A DNA stretch of 64,000 nucleotides. It comes from Bog-473 sp963706555. Its GTDB lineage: Bacteria > Actinomycetota > Acidimicrobiia > Acidimicrobiales > RAAP-2. Below the pieces are notes generated by a model. It saw nothing but the letters and a program-made list of their open reading frames with translations, searched no databases and was not told the DNA's origin. Every line of letters starts with the position of its first letter. Positions within the stretch are counted from its first letter, which is position 1. Below are positions 17,302-25,002 of the stretch, one piece after another. The DNA lies in NCBI GenBank assembly GCA_963706555.1, contig OY970164.1:744001-808000 (forward strand). The letters are read 5' to 3'. A program made the translations under genes and the position numbers.

Positions 17302-18096
17302 TCAGTTGTTGATCGTCACCGCGCTGACGTACCAACCGCCGAGCACCTGGACCGCGTCAATCTCGTAAATGGGGTCGCTCGGTGCGGCACCCCCCGGGGG
17401 GCCGTAGGTGCAGACGATTGGTGAGAAAGCCACGCTGCAACCTCGATCAATGACGAGGCCTGGCATGTACCGGCCTGCGAAGAGGGTTGCCACTGCGGAC
17501 GGGGTGGCCACCGATAATGCCTCGGACTGGGTGCCCGTCGTCCAGCTTGAAATAAGGGCCGCGGCCGCGGCCGCGGCCGACGGCTTCAATGCCGCAGGAA
17601 GGGCCACGGTTGTCTTCGCCCCTTCGGGAGCAGTCGACGTCGGCGCTGTCGTGGACGTGGACGAGGGAGAAGCCGCAGTCGGTGACGACCCATGGCCCGC
17701 GAGATGCATGACGAGGAGGACGAGTGCGCTCACTGTCATCGCGGCCAGCACAGCGATGAAGGCGTATCTGGTGGCACGGGACATCGGCGGGCTGAGCTGA
17801 CGGACGGGGTCAGTCGGGCGTATGACAAGAATCGGCTCAGGCCGACGCGTCCCCGAGCCGGCGTTCCCGTTGGGAAGGGGCTGCTCCCGCGCTTCGAACG
17901 CAAGGCCGGGTTGCGCTTCCAGTTCGTGCGCGGGTCTGATCGGTTGAACGACGCGCGCGTCTGTTGGCGGCTGGTCATACGACCTTGTTGTGCCGTCGCG
18001 CACGAGCAAGGTTGGTTTGCCATCGTCGGAGAAGAACCGGAACTCATGAAGTCCGAATGGGTCGCGCTGCCAACCCCTGAGCTCACCCGTCATCAT
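17302..18096 (-). CDS. Membrane protein with N-terminal GWQxDPFG module
   Basis: This 264-residue protein is not recognised as a whole. It begins with a cytoplasmic module of about 35 residues, GWQRDPFGLHEFRFFS followed by GKPTLLVRDG, resembling DUF2510 (GWYPDP...RYWDG) in spirit but with a different consensus. A matching module occurs at 56000-56284. A proline-rich stretch follows, then one membrane helix (YAFIAVLAAMTVSALVLLVMH, residues ~110-130), a Ser/Thr-rich spacer and an outside domain with two cysteines (DRGCSVAFSPIVCTYG) ending in a beta-rich SNTF2-like segment. The start is either of two adjacent ATGs (18096, 18093). The outside domain may bind or sense something; function unknown. 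Confidence 0.78.
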   Translation of the reverse strand: MMTGELRGWQRDPFGLHEFRFFSDDGKPTLLVRDGTTRSYDQPPTDARVVQPIRPAHELEAQPGLAFEAREQPLPNGNAGSGTRRPEPILVIRPTDPVRQLSPPMSRATRYAFIAVLAAMTVSALVLLVMHLAGHGSSPTAASPSSTSTTAPTSTAPEGAKTTVALPAALKPSAAAAAAALISSWTTGTQSEALSVATPSAVATLFAGRYMPGLVIDRGCSVAFSPIVCTYGPPGGAAPSDPIYEIDAVQVLGGWYVSAVTINN

Positions 18097-18467
18097 TCGC
18101 GATGCCCGCTGACTTTCCCGCCGACCATTCTTCCGCCAACGCGGCGTAGGACTTCGTTTCGATGACGTGTCTTCGCGCAGGCATGTCGGGGACAGATCTA
18201 CCGCTCGAGCGACTTACCGGGACACATGGATGGTTCACCTCAACCCGAAATGGATTGTCGAAACCTGCGTCGTGAGAGTATCGGCACTTCAGACAATTCC
18301 ACAACTTCGAAGGGGCAACATGTGAGGGCGTGCTGCGGCTCTCTCAGCGTGCTGCGTCGCAAGACGGTGACATCTGCATTTCCTGTCTTACTCAAACGTG
18401 ACGGGTAAGCGAACCCCAGGAAATTGCACTGGCCGGTCGTTGGAGTGGATGGTAGGAAGTCCTCGAT
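18097..18467. other. Divergent intergenic region
   Basis: About 370 bases separate two divergently oriented genes. Small open frames on both strands have no recognisable content. It should contain two promoters, but I cannot point to convincing -10/-35 pairs. Confidence 0.5.
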
Positions 18468-18995
18468 ATGAGCAGCAACCCGATTGACCCGCGGTTCAGC
18501 TCCGCCTCCCCTTCGTTCGACGATGTGCAAACTTTCAACGGAAAATTGGTGGACTACACGCCGCACGGAGACATGGCCGTCGAGTCCGCCAGTTCGGAAT
18601 TGGGGTCAATCGCGGGGGCAATCGAAACGCTCCAGAATCGACTCGCCCAAGCCCAGGGTCAGCTGAACAACGTCGCCGACGTGCAGACGACCGAACACGA
18701 AATTAGCCGTTTGTTCATCGAGGCGCAACGGTTCTCGGAAGCATCCCTCTCGAAACTCGAAATTCAGATTCAGGAGATCCTGATCGAGGCAGAGGCGAAG
18801 GCAGCTGAGATCCTTCGCGAGGCCACCGAAGAAGCGGCCGCAATCAGGCGACAGGCGCAACAATCGTCAGCCGTACCGAATCGCACTGCCCAAGAGGTAC
18901 AGACCGCGATCGTCGGATTTGCCAGTGTGAACAGCGAGCTGGTGAGAGAGCTGGCCGCACTCAGCGACGTGTTGACGTCATCGACCGACCAATAA
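18468..18995 (+). CDS. Coiled-coil cytoplasmic protein
   Basis: This is a 175-residue hydrophilic protein without signal peptide or membrane helix. Residues ~45-135 form a continuous heptad-like coiled coil rich in Ala, Glu, Gln and Ile (for example EIQIQEILIEAEAKAAEILRE), similar in style to DivIVA-family or ATP-synthase b-type stalks, but the DivIVA N-terminal lipid-binding motif is absent. The start has ggaag eight bases upstream. It lies 97 bases before a GH18-like membrane protein on the same strand and might share its transcript. A scaffold or polar-growth role is a guess from composition only. Confidence 0.75.
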   Translation: MSSNPIDPRFSSASPSFDDVQTFNGKLVDYTPHGDMAVESASSELGSIAGAIETLQNRLAQAQGQLNNVADVQTTEHEISRLFIEAQRFSEASLSKLEIQIQEILIEAEAKAAEILREATEEAAAIRRQAQQSSAVPNRTAQEVQTAIVGFASVNSELVRELAALSDVLTSSTDQ

Positions 18996-19092
18996 TCGCG
19001 TGCAATGAGCCCGTCATCCGACACGGTCAATTCTTAATAACCGTCGTTCCAAAAATCCCTTTTCAGCGTGCCCGGCTGCGACCAAGAAAGGG

Positions 19093-20997
19093 ATGAGCAA
19101 CTTCACCATGGACAACCAATCCACGACGCACTCCTCGCCACCAGACCCTGAGTACATCGCAAGCTGCAGCCTGGCCGGAGAATTCGTCGACCACCTCTTG
19201 ACGCGAGAGGATGCGTCGGATCCCACCGAGACCTCGGCACAAGCCTTACGACGCGCGACGGCCGGTTCGAGTTCCCTCGAGCAGGCGGTCGGACGATGGG
19301 TCGTCGTCGCAGATCTGATGTCACGCGGCGTCGTTCCGCGATCAGCCCTCGTCGAAGAACCTTTCGACGCCAAGGGTCCTGGGTCCTTCATCGCGCGATT
19401 GTCGTCAACCCGAAGAAGCACCTCGGCGGTCTTGCTGGGGGCGACCGTCTTACTGGTCAGCCTCATTGTTGCCGTCACAACGACCTTCGGCGGTTCGCCA
19501 CCGGTCGGGCCCAAGGCGGTGCAACATGGCGGCACGGTGGGTAACGCGCAGCTGGTCGGCAACGAGGCACCCGAGGCGCTCACCGCCGATCGGGCCACCA
19601 CCACCACTGTGAACCTGCCGTCGGCGACAGTGCCACCCGCCCCGGCTCCTCCTTCATTGGCCGCCGCCCCGCCACTGCGGCCCCATGAAGTCTTTGGATT
19701 CGCCCCCTACTGGACTCTCTCGCAGAGCTCAGGATTCGACCTGAGCCAGATCTCCACGATCGATTACTTCAGTGTTGGCGTCAATGCAAACGGAACCCTC
19801 GACGAGTCAGGACCCGGCTGGAACGGCTATCTGAGCCAGGATTTTGCCAGCCTCATCACCAGGGCTCATGCGGCGGGTGACCGTGTGGTTCTCACGGTGA
19901 ACGATTTTGACCAGAGCTCCCTCGACCAGCTCACGTCGTCCGCCACTGCCCCTACTACCTTGGCCACTGCCCTTTTGGGAGCCATGCAGGCGAAGAATCT
20001 CGACGGCGCGAACTTCGACTTCGAAGGTTCGGGCAGTGCTGATCAAACCGGCCTCACCAATCTGGTTACACAGGTCTCCGACGTCCTCCACCATGCGAAT
20101 CCCAACTATCAGGTGACGATGGATACCTACGCGAGCTCGGCCGGCGATCCCAAAGGCTTCTACAACATTCCTGCACTTGCTCCCGCTGTGGATGGGATCT
20201 TCGTGATGGCCTATCAACTGAACCTCCAATCGCCCGGTTCGCCCGACTCGCCCCTCACCAGCTCGATGTTCAGCGAGAAGACCGCCATTGCACAATATGC
20301 AGCGGCAATGCCTCCGGCGAAGGTCATTCTCGGGATGCCGTACTTCGGAATCGATTGGCCCACGAGCGACGGCACGCTGAGTGCCACGGCCACAGGGCCG
20401 GCGACGAATGTGACATACGGCCAGGTCAAGGCCAGTGGGCATCCGATCTACTGGGACGCCACGACCCAAACAGGCTGGACGTCATACCTCGTCGGGACGC
20501 AGTGGCACGAATCCTTCTTCGAAGTACCGACCTCTCTCTACGATGCGGCACAATTGGCAGCGTCGTACAACGTGGGCGGAATGGGTATCTGGGCCCTCGG
20601 CATGGACGGGAACGACTCGACGCTGTTGTCGGCGCTCCGTGGATTCTCACCAGCAGTGAAGAGCTTGCCGGCGGGCCCGACCACAACATCAACGTCGACC
20701 TCATCGACGTCGACCTCATCAACGACGACGCCTTCCACGCCCACACCTTCAACGTCTACGCCTTCACCCTCCACATCGTCGACGTCCACATCGTCGACGT
20801 CCACATCGTCGACAAGCCCCGGCTCGACCTCCACCTCTCCCGCCTCAACGACATCAACGTCGGTCTCTTCATCATCGACAACCAGCACGACGTCCCCGCA
20901 AACCCGTCGGCCGACAGGGACCACGTCGACGACTGATCACCCTTCTTCGCTATCGACAACAACCACTAGGCCTTCATCCCCCTTGACCAGAATTTGA
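19093..20997 (+). CDS. Membrane-anchored GH18-like hydrolase with cytoplasmic N-domain and Ser/Thr tail
   Basis: This 634-residue protein has three parts. Residues 1-110 form a cytoplasmic domain (CSLAGEFVDHLLTREDASDP, WVVVADLMSRGVV) that I do not recognise. A membrane helix (SAVLLGATVLLVSLIVAVTT, 111-130) follows. Outside is a GH18 barrel starting VFGFAPYWTL, with the catalytic signature LDGANFDFEG (Asp304, Asp309, Glu311) matching DGxxxDxE, plus FVMAYQLN and GMGIWALGMDG. GH18 enzymes cleave chitin or peptidoglycan-like beta-1,4 GlcNAc chains. About 110 residues of Ser/Thr/Pro repeat close it, probably a wall-spanning stalk. The conserved catalytic residues suggest it is active. Start uncertain: aaaggg directly abuts the ATG. 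Confidence 0.85.
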   Translation: MSNFTMDNQSTTHSSPPDPEYIASCSLAGEFVDHLLTREDASDPTETSAQALRRATAGSSSLEQAVGRWVVVADLMSRGVVPRSALVEEPFDAKGPGSFIARLSSTRRSTSAVLLGATVLLVSLIVAVTTTFGGSPPVGPKAVQHGGTVGNAQLVGNEAPEALTADRATTTTVNLPSATVPPAPAPPSLAAAPPLRPHEVFGFAPYWTLSQSSGFDLSQISTIDYFSVGVNANGTLDESGPGWNGYLSQDFASLITRAHAAGDRVVLTVNDFDQSSLDQLTSSATAPTTLATALLGAMQAKNLDGANFDFEGSGSADQTGLTNLVTQVSDVLHHANPNYQVTMDTYASSAGDPKGFYNIPALAPAVDGIFVMAYQLNLQSPGSPDSPLTSSMFSEKTAIAQYAAAMPPAKVILGMPYFGIDWPTSDGTLSATATGPATNVTYGQVKASGHPIYWDATTQTGWTSYLVGTQWHESFFEVPTSLYDAAQLAASYNVGGMGIWALGMDGNDSTLLSALRGFSPAVKSLPAGPTTTSTSTSSTSTSSTTTPSTPTPSTSTPSPSTSSTSTSSTSTSSTSPGSTSTSPASTTSTSVSSSSTTSTTSPQTRRPTGTTSTTDHPSSLSTTTTRPSSPLTRI

Positions 20998-21009
20998 CGA
21001 CGAAAATTT

Positions 21010-21028
21010 ACGGCCTCCCGGGGGCCGT
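21010..21028. terminator. Possible terminator hairpin downstream of the GH18-like gene
   Basis: Thirteen bases after the stop, ACGGCC and GGCCGT form the arms of a GC-rich inverted repeat with a CCCGGG centre. No T-run follows, so intrinsic termination is only a possibility. Confidence 0.35.
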
Positions 21029-21149
21029 ACCCGGGGTGAGCTGACTCTCGGCCTCGAGGGTCAACGGCGTCGAGCGGCATTCAAACACCCGGCGACACCC
21101 CCCAAAAACCCGGGTGACGTGGGCCGCGATTTAGGGCACGATGTAGCCC

Positions 21150-22592
21150 GTGGCGCACATTGGAGAAACACGTGGTTACAGGGGCTCCCGCGATCCCGAA
21201 TTAGAAAGCCCCTTGGCCCCCCTCCCTGACCCCGAGGACTCTCATGCCGTCGACGAGCAACTCACCGCCATTCTGGAAGCCATCCGATCCTGGGATTGGC
21301 GGGCGGGAATCTTCGCGGACGACGGAACCCTTAAACGAGAAGCAGAGCCAACCGGAAGGCATATGTCGAAACTCAACCCCGTACCGGAGCCGCTTTCGTC
21401 ATTCAGCAGCCTCTTCGTAGAACCATCGCTTGATGCAAACGGGTCACACCAACCCACGAGTGCCGAGACCTACCCCGCGTCAGACCCCAGGCCCCTGATA
21501 GAAGAACCTCTCGGGCCTCCGCGGCCTGCCTCGGGGATCAGCGACGGGCAGCCCGATGTCGACCTCACTGCCACAACGAATGTCGCATCGCCACAGGCAG
21601 CTCCACCTGCGCCGGCCTGGGCGCCTGTGGTCATCGCCTCAGCATCACCCGCCCCCTCAACGCCGATCGCTTCGGGGACGGCGGCCTTTGCCCCACCGGC
21701 AGCTCCGCCACCGCCACCGCCACCGCCACCACCACCACCGCCACCACCACCACCACCGCCACCACCACCACCACCACTAACCGGAGTCGAGGCCGCACCG
21801 TCCCTGGTGGAGGCCGCACCCACCCAGGTCGAGACCGCTCCCACCCTGGTCGAGCCAACACCCACCCCTTTGGCGGCCTCCCTAACCTCCACCACAACCG
21901 AGCCATCTGGGGCGACCGCTCCGGTCACTGTCGATCGTCAGCCCCCCACATTCGTGGTGCCGCCGGCCGTCGGGGTGGCAGCGCCGGCGAGCGCCGGCGC
22001 TGGCGTCCTCAAGACGGCGCCGAAACCCGATCGAGCGACACACAAGTCCGGGGAGCCTGCGCCCCCGCGGTGGTGGGTGAAGTACGTGCTGTGGCTGGGG
22101 ACCGCCGTCGTCGTGGTCATCATCGTGGCCATCATCCGTTCGAATTCCCCAGGTTCGACTCCGAATCCCTTCGGGTCCTCGATTTCGGGCTCCTCGTCAG
22201 TTCACGTCAGCAATGCCGTACTGCAGCAGTTCACGGCGATCTCCAAAACCCTCGATACCGCCAACATTGAGGCGACAAAGGCGCTGTCCGACGGCAACAC
22301 CCAATCGGTGGCGCAAGTTGCAACCGAGGTCGCGCCGTATCTCACCGCCCTGGACACCTTCAACTTCGATCTCCACCTGATGACCTGGCCGACGGCGATG
22401 CAGGCGCCGAGCCATGACCTGAGGGTCCGGACCCAATCCCTTGCCTCGTTCCTGGGCTCCGTGTTGTCAGCCAATGCGGCGAGCCTCGATTCCTGGTTCA
22501 CCCAGTTCCATGCGCTGGCGCAAGAGACACAAGTTTCAGACAATGTCGTGCGTCGCGACATCGGCCTCCCCCAGACGACCAACTATCCCTGA
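21150..22592 (+). CDS. Proline-rich single-pass membrane protein
   Basis: This 480-residue protein begins at a GTG. The first ~60 residues include a conserved-looking acidic segment (HAVDEQLTAILEAIRSWDWR). Residues ~90-310 are low complexity with 24 consecutive prolines encoded at 21705-21776. A membrane helix (YVLWLGTAVVVVIIVAIIR, ~315-335) then leads to a helical outside domain of about 130 residues (VLQQFTAISKTLDTANIEAT, RVRTQSLASFLGSVL) ending NYP. Topology is N-in/C-out. The polyproline could act as a rigid spacer or bind SH3/WW-like partners; no function is evident. It lies 82 bases upstream of tadA. Confidence 0.8.
   Translation: MAHIGETRGYRGSRDPELESPLAPLPDPEDSHAVDEQLTAILEAIRSWDWRAGIFADDGTLKREAEPTGRHMSKLNPVPEPLSSFSSLFVEPSLDANGSHQPTSAETYPASDPRPLIEEPLGPPRPASGISDGQPDVDLTATTNVASPQAAPPAPAWAPVVIASASPAPSTPIASGTAAFAPPAAPPPPPPPPPPPPPPPPPPPPPPPPLTGVEAAPSLVEAAPTQVETAPTLVEPTPTPLAASLTSTTTEPSGATAPVTVDRQPPTFVVPPAVGVAAPASAGAGVLKTAPKPDRATHKSGEPAPPRWWVKYVLWLGTAVVVVIIVAIIRSNSPGSTPNPFGSSISGSSSVHVSNAVLQQFTAISKTLDTANIEATKALSDGNTQSVAQVATEVAPYLTALDTFNFDLHLMTWPTAMQAPSHDLRVRTQSLASFLGSVLSANAASLDSWFTQFHALAQETQVSDNVVRRDIGLPQTTNYP
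21705..21776 (+). repeat. CCA/CCG microsatellite encoding 24 prolines
   Basis: Seventy-two bases consist only of cca and ccg codons within the coding frame. Such tracts change length by slippage, and long polyproline normally needs EF-P for translation. Confidence 0.95.
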
Positions 22593-22674
22593 CGGGGCGG
22601 ATTCGGAAAACCCGTCGTCAGCGCCCTATACATGGACAATCGCTGACGCCCGCACTACGCCAACTTCACCATCC

Positions 22675-23124
22675 GTGACCGACGACGACGCCATGAGCCT
22701 GGCGCTCGACGAGGCCTTGGCCGCATCGGCGCACGGGGACGTGCCCGTGGGGGCTGTCGTCCTCGTCGACGGCGTCGTGGTCGCGGCGCGGCACAACGAA
22801 CGTGAACGCTCAGGCGACCCCACGGCGCATGCGGAAATACTGGCTCTGCGCGACACCGCTGCCGCGCTCGGGGGTTGGCGTTTGTCCTCCGCCACCCTGG
22901 TGGTGACACTGGAGCCCTGCCCCATGTGTGCCGGGGCGCTCGTCGCAGCCCGGGTTGGACGCTTGGTCTTCGGGGCCTTCGACGCCCGGGCCGGCGCCTG
23001 CGGGACCCTGTACAACCTGTGTTGCGATCCTCGGCTCAACCACGAGCTGCCCGTGACCGGTGGTGTGCGCGAGGCAGAGTGTGCAACGCTCCTGACCTCC
23101 TTCTTTGCGGAGAAGCGGGCGTAA
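22675..23124 (+). CDS. tadA: tRNA-specific adenosine deaminase
   Basis: TadA converts A34 to inosine in tRNA-Arg(ACG), allowing one tRNA to read CGU, CGC and CGA. The 149-residue protein has the zinc deaminase motifs HAEIL (His52, catalytic Glu54) and PCPMCAG (Cys82, Cys85), plus GDVPVGAVV, ARHNERERSGDPTAHAE and FGAFDARAGACGTLYNL. All metal ligands are present. The GTG at 22675 is preferred because it precedes the conserved N-terminal helix by six codons; the ATG at 22693 is an alternative. It lies just upstream of tRNA-Ser(CGA), the usual actinobacterial neighbourhood with ffs and dnaX. Confidence 0.93.
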   Translation: MTDDDAMSLALDEALAASAHGDVPVGAVVLVDGVVVAARHNERERSGDPTAHAEILALRDTAAALGGWRLSSATLVVTLEPCPMCAGALVAARVGRLVFGAFDARAGACGTLYNLCCDPRLNHELPVTGGVREAECATLLTSFFAEKRA

Positions 23125-23175
23125 GAGGCCTGCCCGACTCCCGGAGAGTGGGGGCGCACCCGCTAGGATCTCCCC

Positions 23176-23264
23176 GGAGGGATGCGAGAGTGGCCGAATC
23201 GGACGGTCTCGAAAACCGTTGTGCCTCATGGGTACCGTGGGTTCGAATCCCACTCCCTCCGCCA
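23176..23264 (+). tRNA. tRNA-Ser (anticodon CGA), CCA encoded
   Basis: Acceptor arms ggaggga (23176-23182) and tccctcc (23254-23260) pair, with discriminator G and encoded CCA to 23264. The anticodon stem acggt/accgt holds ctcgaaa, giving CGA, which reads UCG. The long class II variable arm and gggttcgaatccc T-arm are clear. A -10-like taggat lies just upstream. Confidence 0.97.
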
Positions 23265-23368
23265 CCGGGTCGAAGCGGCCCGTCGCATCTCTGAGAAGGA
23301 TCTTTACGGTAGGGCAGGCGCTCTACCGGCAGCACCTGGTCGTCACTACGACCGGAAAGGAGTTAACC

Positions 23369-23644
23369 ATGGCACGCGCACGCTCGACGTTTGGCAAGCT
23401 TCAGCGCGACCAGGCCAAGAAGGATCGGGCCCGGGCGAAGATGGACGATCGGCAGTCCCGCCGCGAGGACAAGGCCGCGGATGATCTCGATGGCAATGAC
23501 ACCTCGAACGGCGAGGTGGTCGATCAGACGCGGCTGCTTGAGCAGTTCGCCCGCTTGCACGAAGACCTGGCCGACGGCCGGATCTCGCTCGATGACTTCG
23601 AAGTTCGCCAGGAAGAGCTCCGCTCCAAAATGGTGGTCGAGTAA
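23369..23644 (+). CDS. Small highly charged protein
   Basis: This 91-residue protein is supported by a strong ggaaaggag six bases before its ATG. The N-terminal half is Arg/Lys/Asp-rich (FGKLQRDQAKKDRARAK, DRQSRREDKAADD), like the basic leaders found on many small actinobacterial proteins. The C-terminal half is an amphipathic helix pair (LLEQFARLHEDLADGRISLDDFEVRQEELR), reminiscent of SHOCT-type modules with a short helix, DGRI/L turn and second helix. It has no membrane segment. It may bind nucleic acid or act as an oligomerisation peptide; function unknown. Confidence 0.82.
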   Translation: MARARSTFGKLQRDQAKKDRARAKMDDRQSRREDKAADDLDGNDTSNGEVVDQTRLLEQFARLHEDLADGRISLDDFEVRQEELRSKMVVE

Positions 23645-23668
23645 CGACTCCCCTTCGAAACGAGCCGG

Positions 23669-24667
23669 TCAGGACGTGATTTCGCGTCCTTCCAGCCAGC
23701 GACGGAACCCGGCGGCGTTCGAGTGGACGCCGTTCAATGTGTCGAGTTTCTCCTTGTGGGCGGGGTCGATGCCAGCGAGCGCCGGATCAAAACGGGACGC
23801 GAGGGCCTCGGCGATGTCCGCACCGGCCCGGTAGGCGGCCTCGGCTGTCTCGGCCCACTCCCGCAGCGTCTCGCCGGCCTCGGCCAGGAGCTCTTCGGGG
23901 GCCTCGAGCAACCCGTAGTGGGCCAGTGCGATGGCCGTCGGACGACGGGCTGCGAACTTCTCCAGTGAGGTGAGAGCCAGGGTGAGGTCGAAGTCCGGCG
24001 GCGGGGTGGCCGGGCGCAGCACCCCACCATCGGGAAGTTTGACCCCGACGGCGTCCCCCGCGAAGAGGACACCGCTGAGTGAGTCGTGAAAACCGACGTG
24101 ATGCTTGGCATGCCCGGGCGAGTCGATCGCAACCAGGGCCCGGTCGGGTCCGACCGCGATCGACTCACCGTCCGCGACGACGTGGAGCCGCGCCGCCGCG
24201 GTCGGGGCCATCCGCCCATAGAGCGAATCGAGCAGCGGTCCGTAGACCCGTGCGGCCGAATCGATGAGCCGGGTCGGGTCGGCCAGATGACGGGCGCCCT
24301 TCTCGTGGACATAGACCGTCGCCGAGGGAAAGGCATTCGCCACATCGCCCACTCCTCCGGCGTGATCGAGGTGGATGTGCGTGATCGCCACGCCGGCCAG
24401 CTCCTCGGGGCCGACCCCGATCTTCCCGAGGGCCGCCAGCAGGACGGGAACCGACGACTGGCTCCCGGTCTCGATGAGCACGGGGGCCGACCCCTCGATC
24501 AGGTACCCGGCGGTGACCCGCTCCCATCCGCCGAGCAAGGTGTCGATCTCGAGGACGCCCGGCGCGATCGAATGCGGCGTGGGCACGATCGGAAGCTCAG
24601 CCCCGCTGTCGGGGTCATGCGTGTGCAGAGGCGAATGCCTATGGCTGTGGGGATGCGTGCCACTCAT
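23669..24667 (-). CDS. Metallo-beta-lactamase fold hydrolase
   Basis: This 332-residue cytoplasmic protein has the MBL metal motif HIHLDHAGG (HxHxDH), followed by the downstream DSPGHAKHH and LFAGDAVG, giving a complete binuclear site. The C-terminal ~100 residues are helical (LEKFAARRPTAIALAHYG...). The leader HPHSHRHSPLHTHDPD is unusually His-rich and could help load metal. Substrate is not evident; sequence style is that of general MBL-fold hydrolases. Its ATG overlaps the TGA of the upstream glucose dehydrogenase remnant as ATGA, so it belongs to the GH15 operon and may act on a sugar lactone or ester, an inference from context only. Confidence 0.85.
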   Translation of the reverse strand: MSGTHPHSHRHSPLHTHDPDSGAELPIVPTPHSIAPGVLEIDTLLGGWERVTAGYLIEGSAPVLIETGSQSSVPVLLAALGKIGVGPEELAGVAITHIHLDHAGGVGDVANAFPSATVYVHEKGARHLADPTRLIDSAARVYGPLLDSLYGRMAPTAAARLHVVADGESIAVGPDRALVAIDSPGHAKHHVGFHDSLSGVLFAGDAVGVKLPDGGVLRPATPPPDFDLTLALTSLEKFAARRPTAIALAHYGLLEAPEELLAEAGETLREWAETAEAAYRAGADIAEALASRFDPALAGIDPAHKEKLDTLNGVHSNAAGFRRWLEGREITS

Positions 24668-25002
24668 GCGTGGTTGACCTCAATGATCACCTTGACGTCG
24701 TCGGGATCACGCTGCAATGCCTCCTGCCAGCGCTCCAGCGGGACCCTGCGGTTGACGAGACGAGCCAGCCATGCCGGGTCGGCCCTGGCCAGGGCGACGG
24801 CGGCCGCCTCGTAGTGGCGCCGGTTGGCGTTGACCGATCCCACCACCGCCACGTTCTCCAGCACCATGGATCGGTTGAGGGCGCCTTCGTCCACCACGAT
24901 GGTGTGGCCGCCCGACGAGACGCCGGTCAGGCAGACGACCCCTCCGGTCCCGACCTGCGACGCGGAGCCGGCCTGGAGGGGTAGCACGGTGAGCGCCTTC
25001 AC
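24664..25002 (-). pseudogene. Glucose 1-dehydrogenase with internal deletion
   Basis: The frame from the GTG at 25002 starts with VKALTVLPLQAGSASQV, the usual N-terminus of the medium-chain glucose dehydrogenase family. It then jumps directly to GGVVCLTGVSSGGHTIVVDE and on to VNANRRHYEAAAVALARADP and VPLERWQEALQ, the normal C-terminal block. Around 230 central residues, with the zinc ligands and NAD(P) GxGxxG loop, are absent, so the 112-residue product cannot be a working enzyme. Both junctions with neighbours are intact: GTGA overlap with the GH15 stop and ATGA overlap with the MBL start. The deletion is in frame. A real deletion or an assembly collapse are both possible. Confidence 0.82.
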
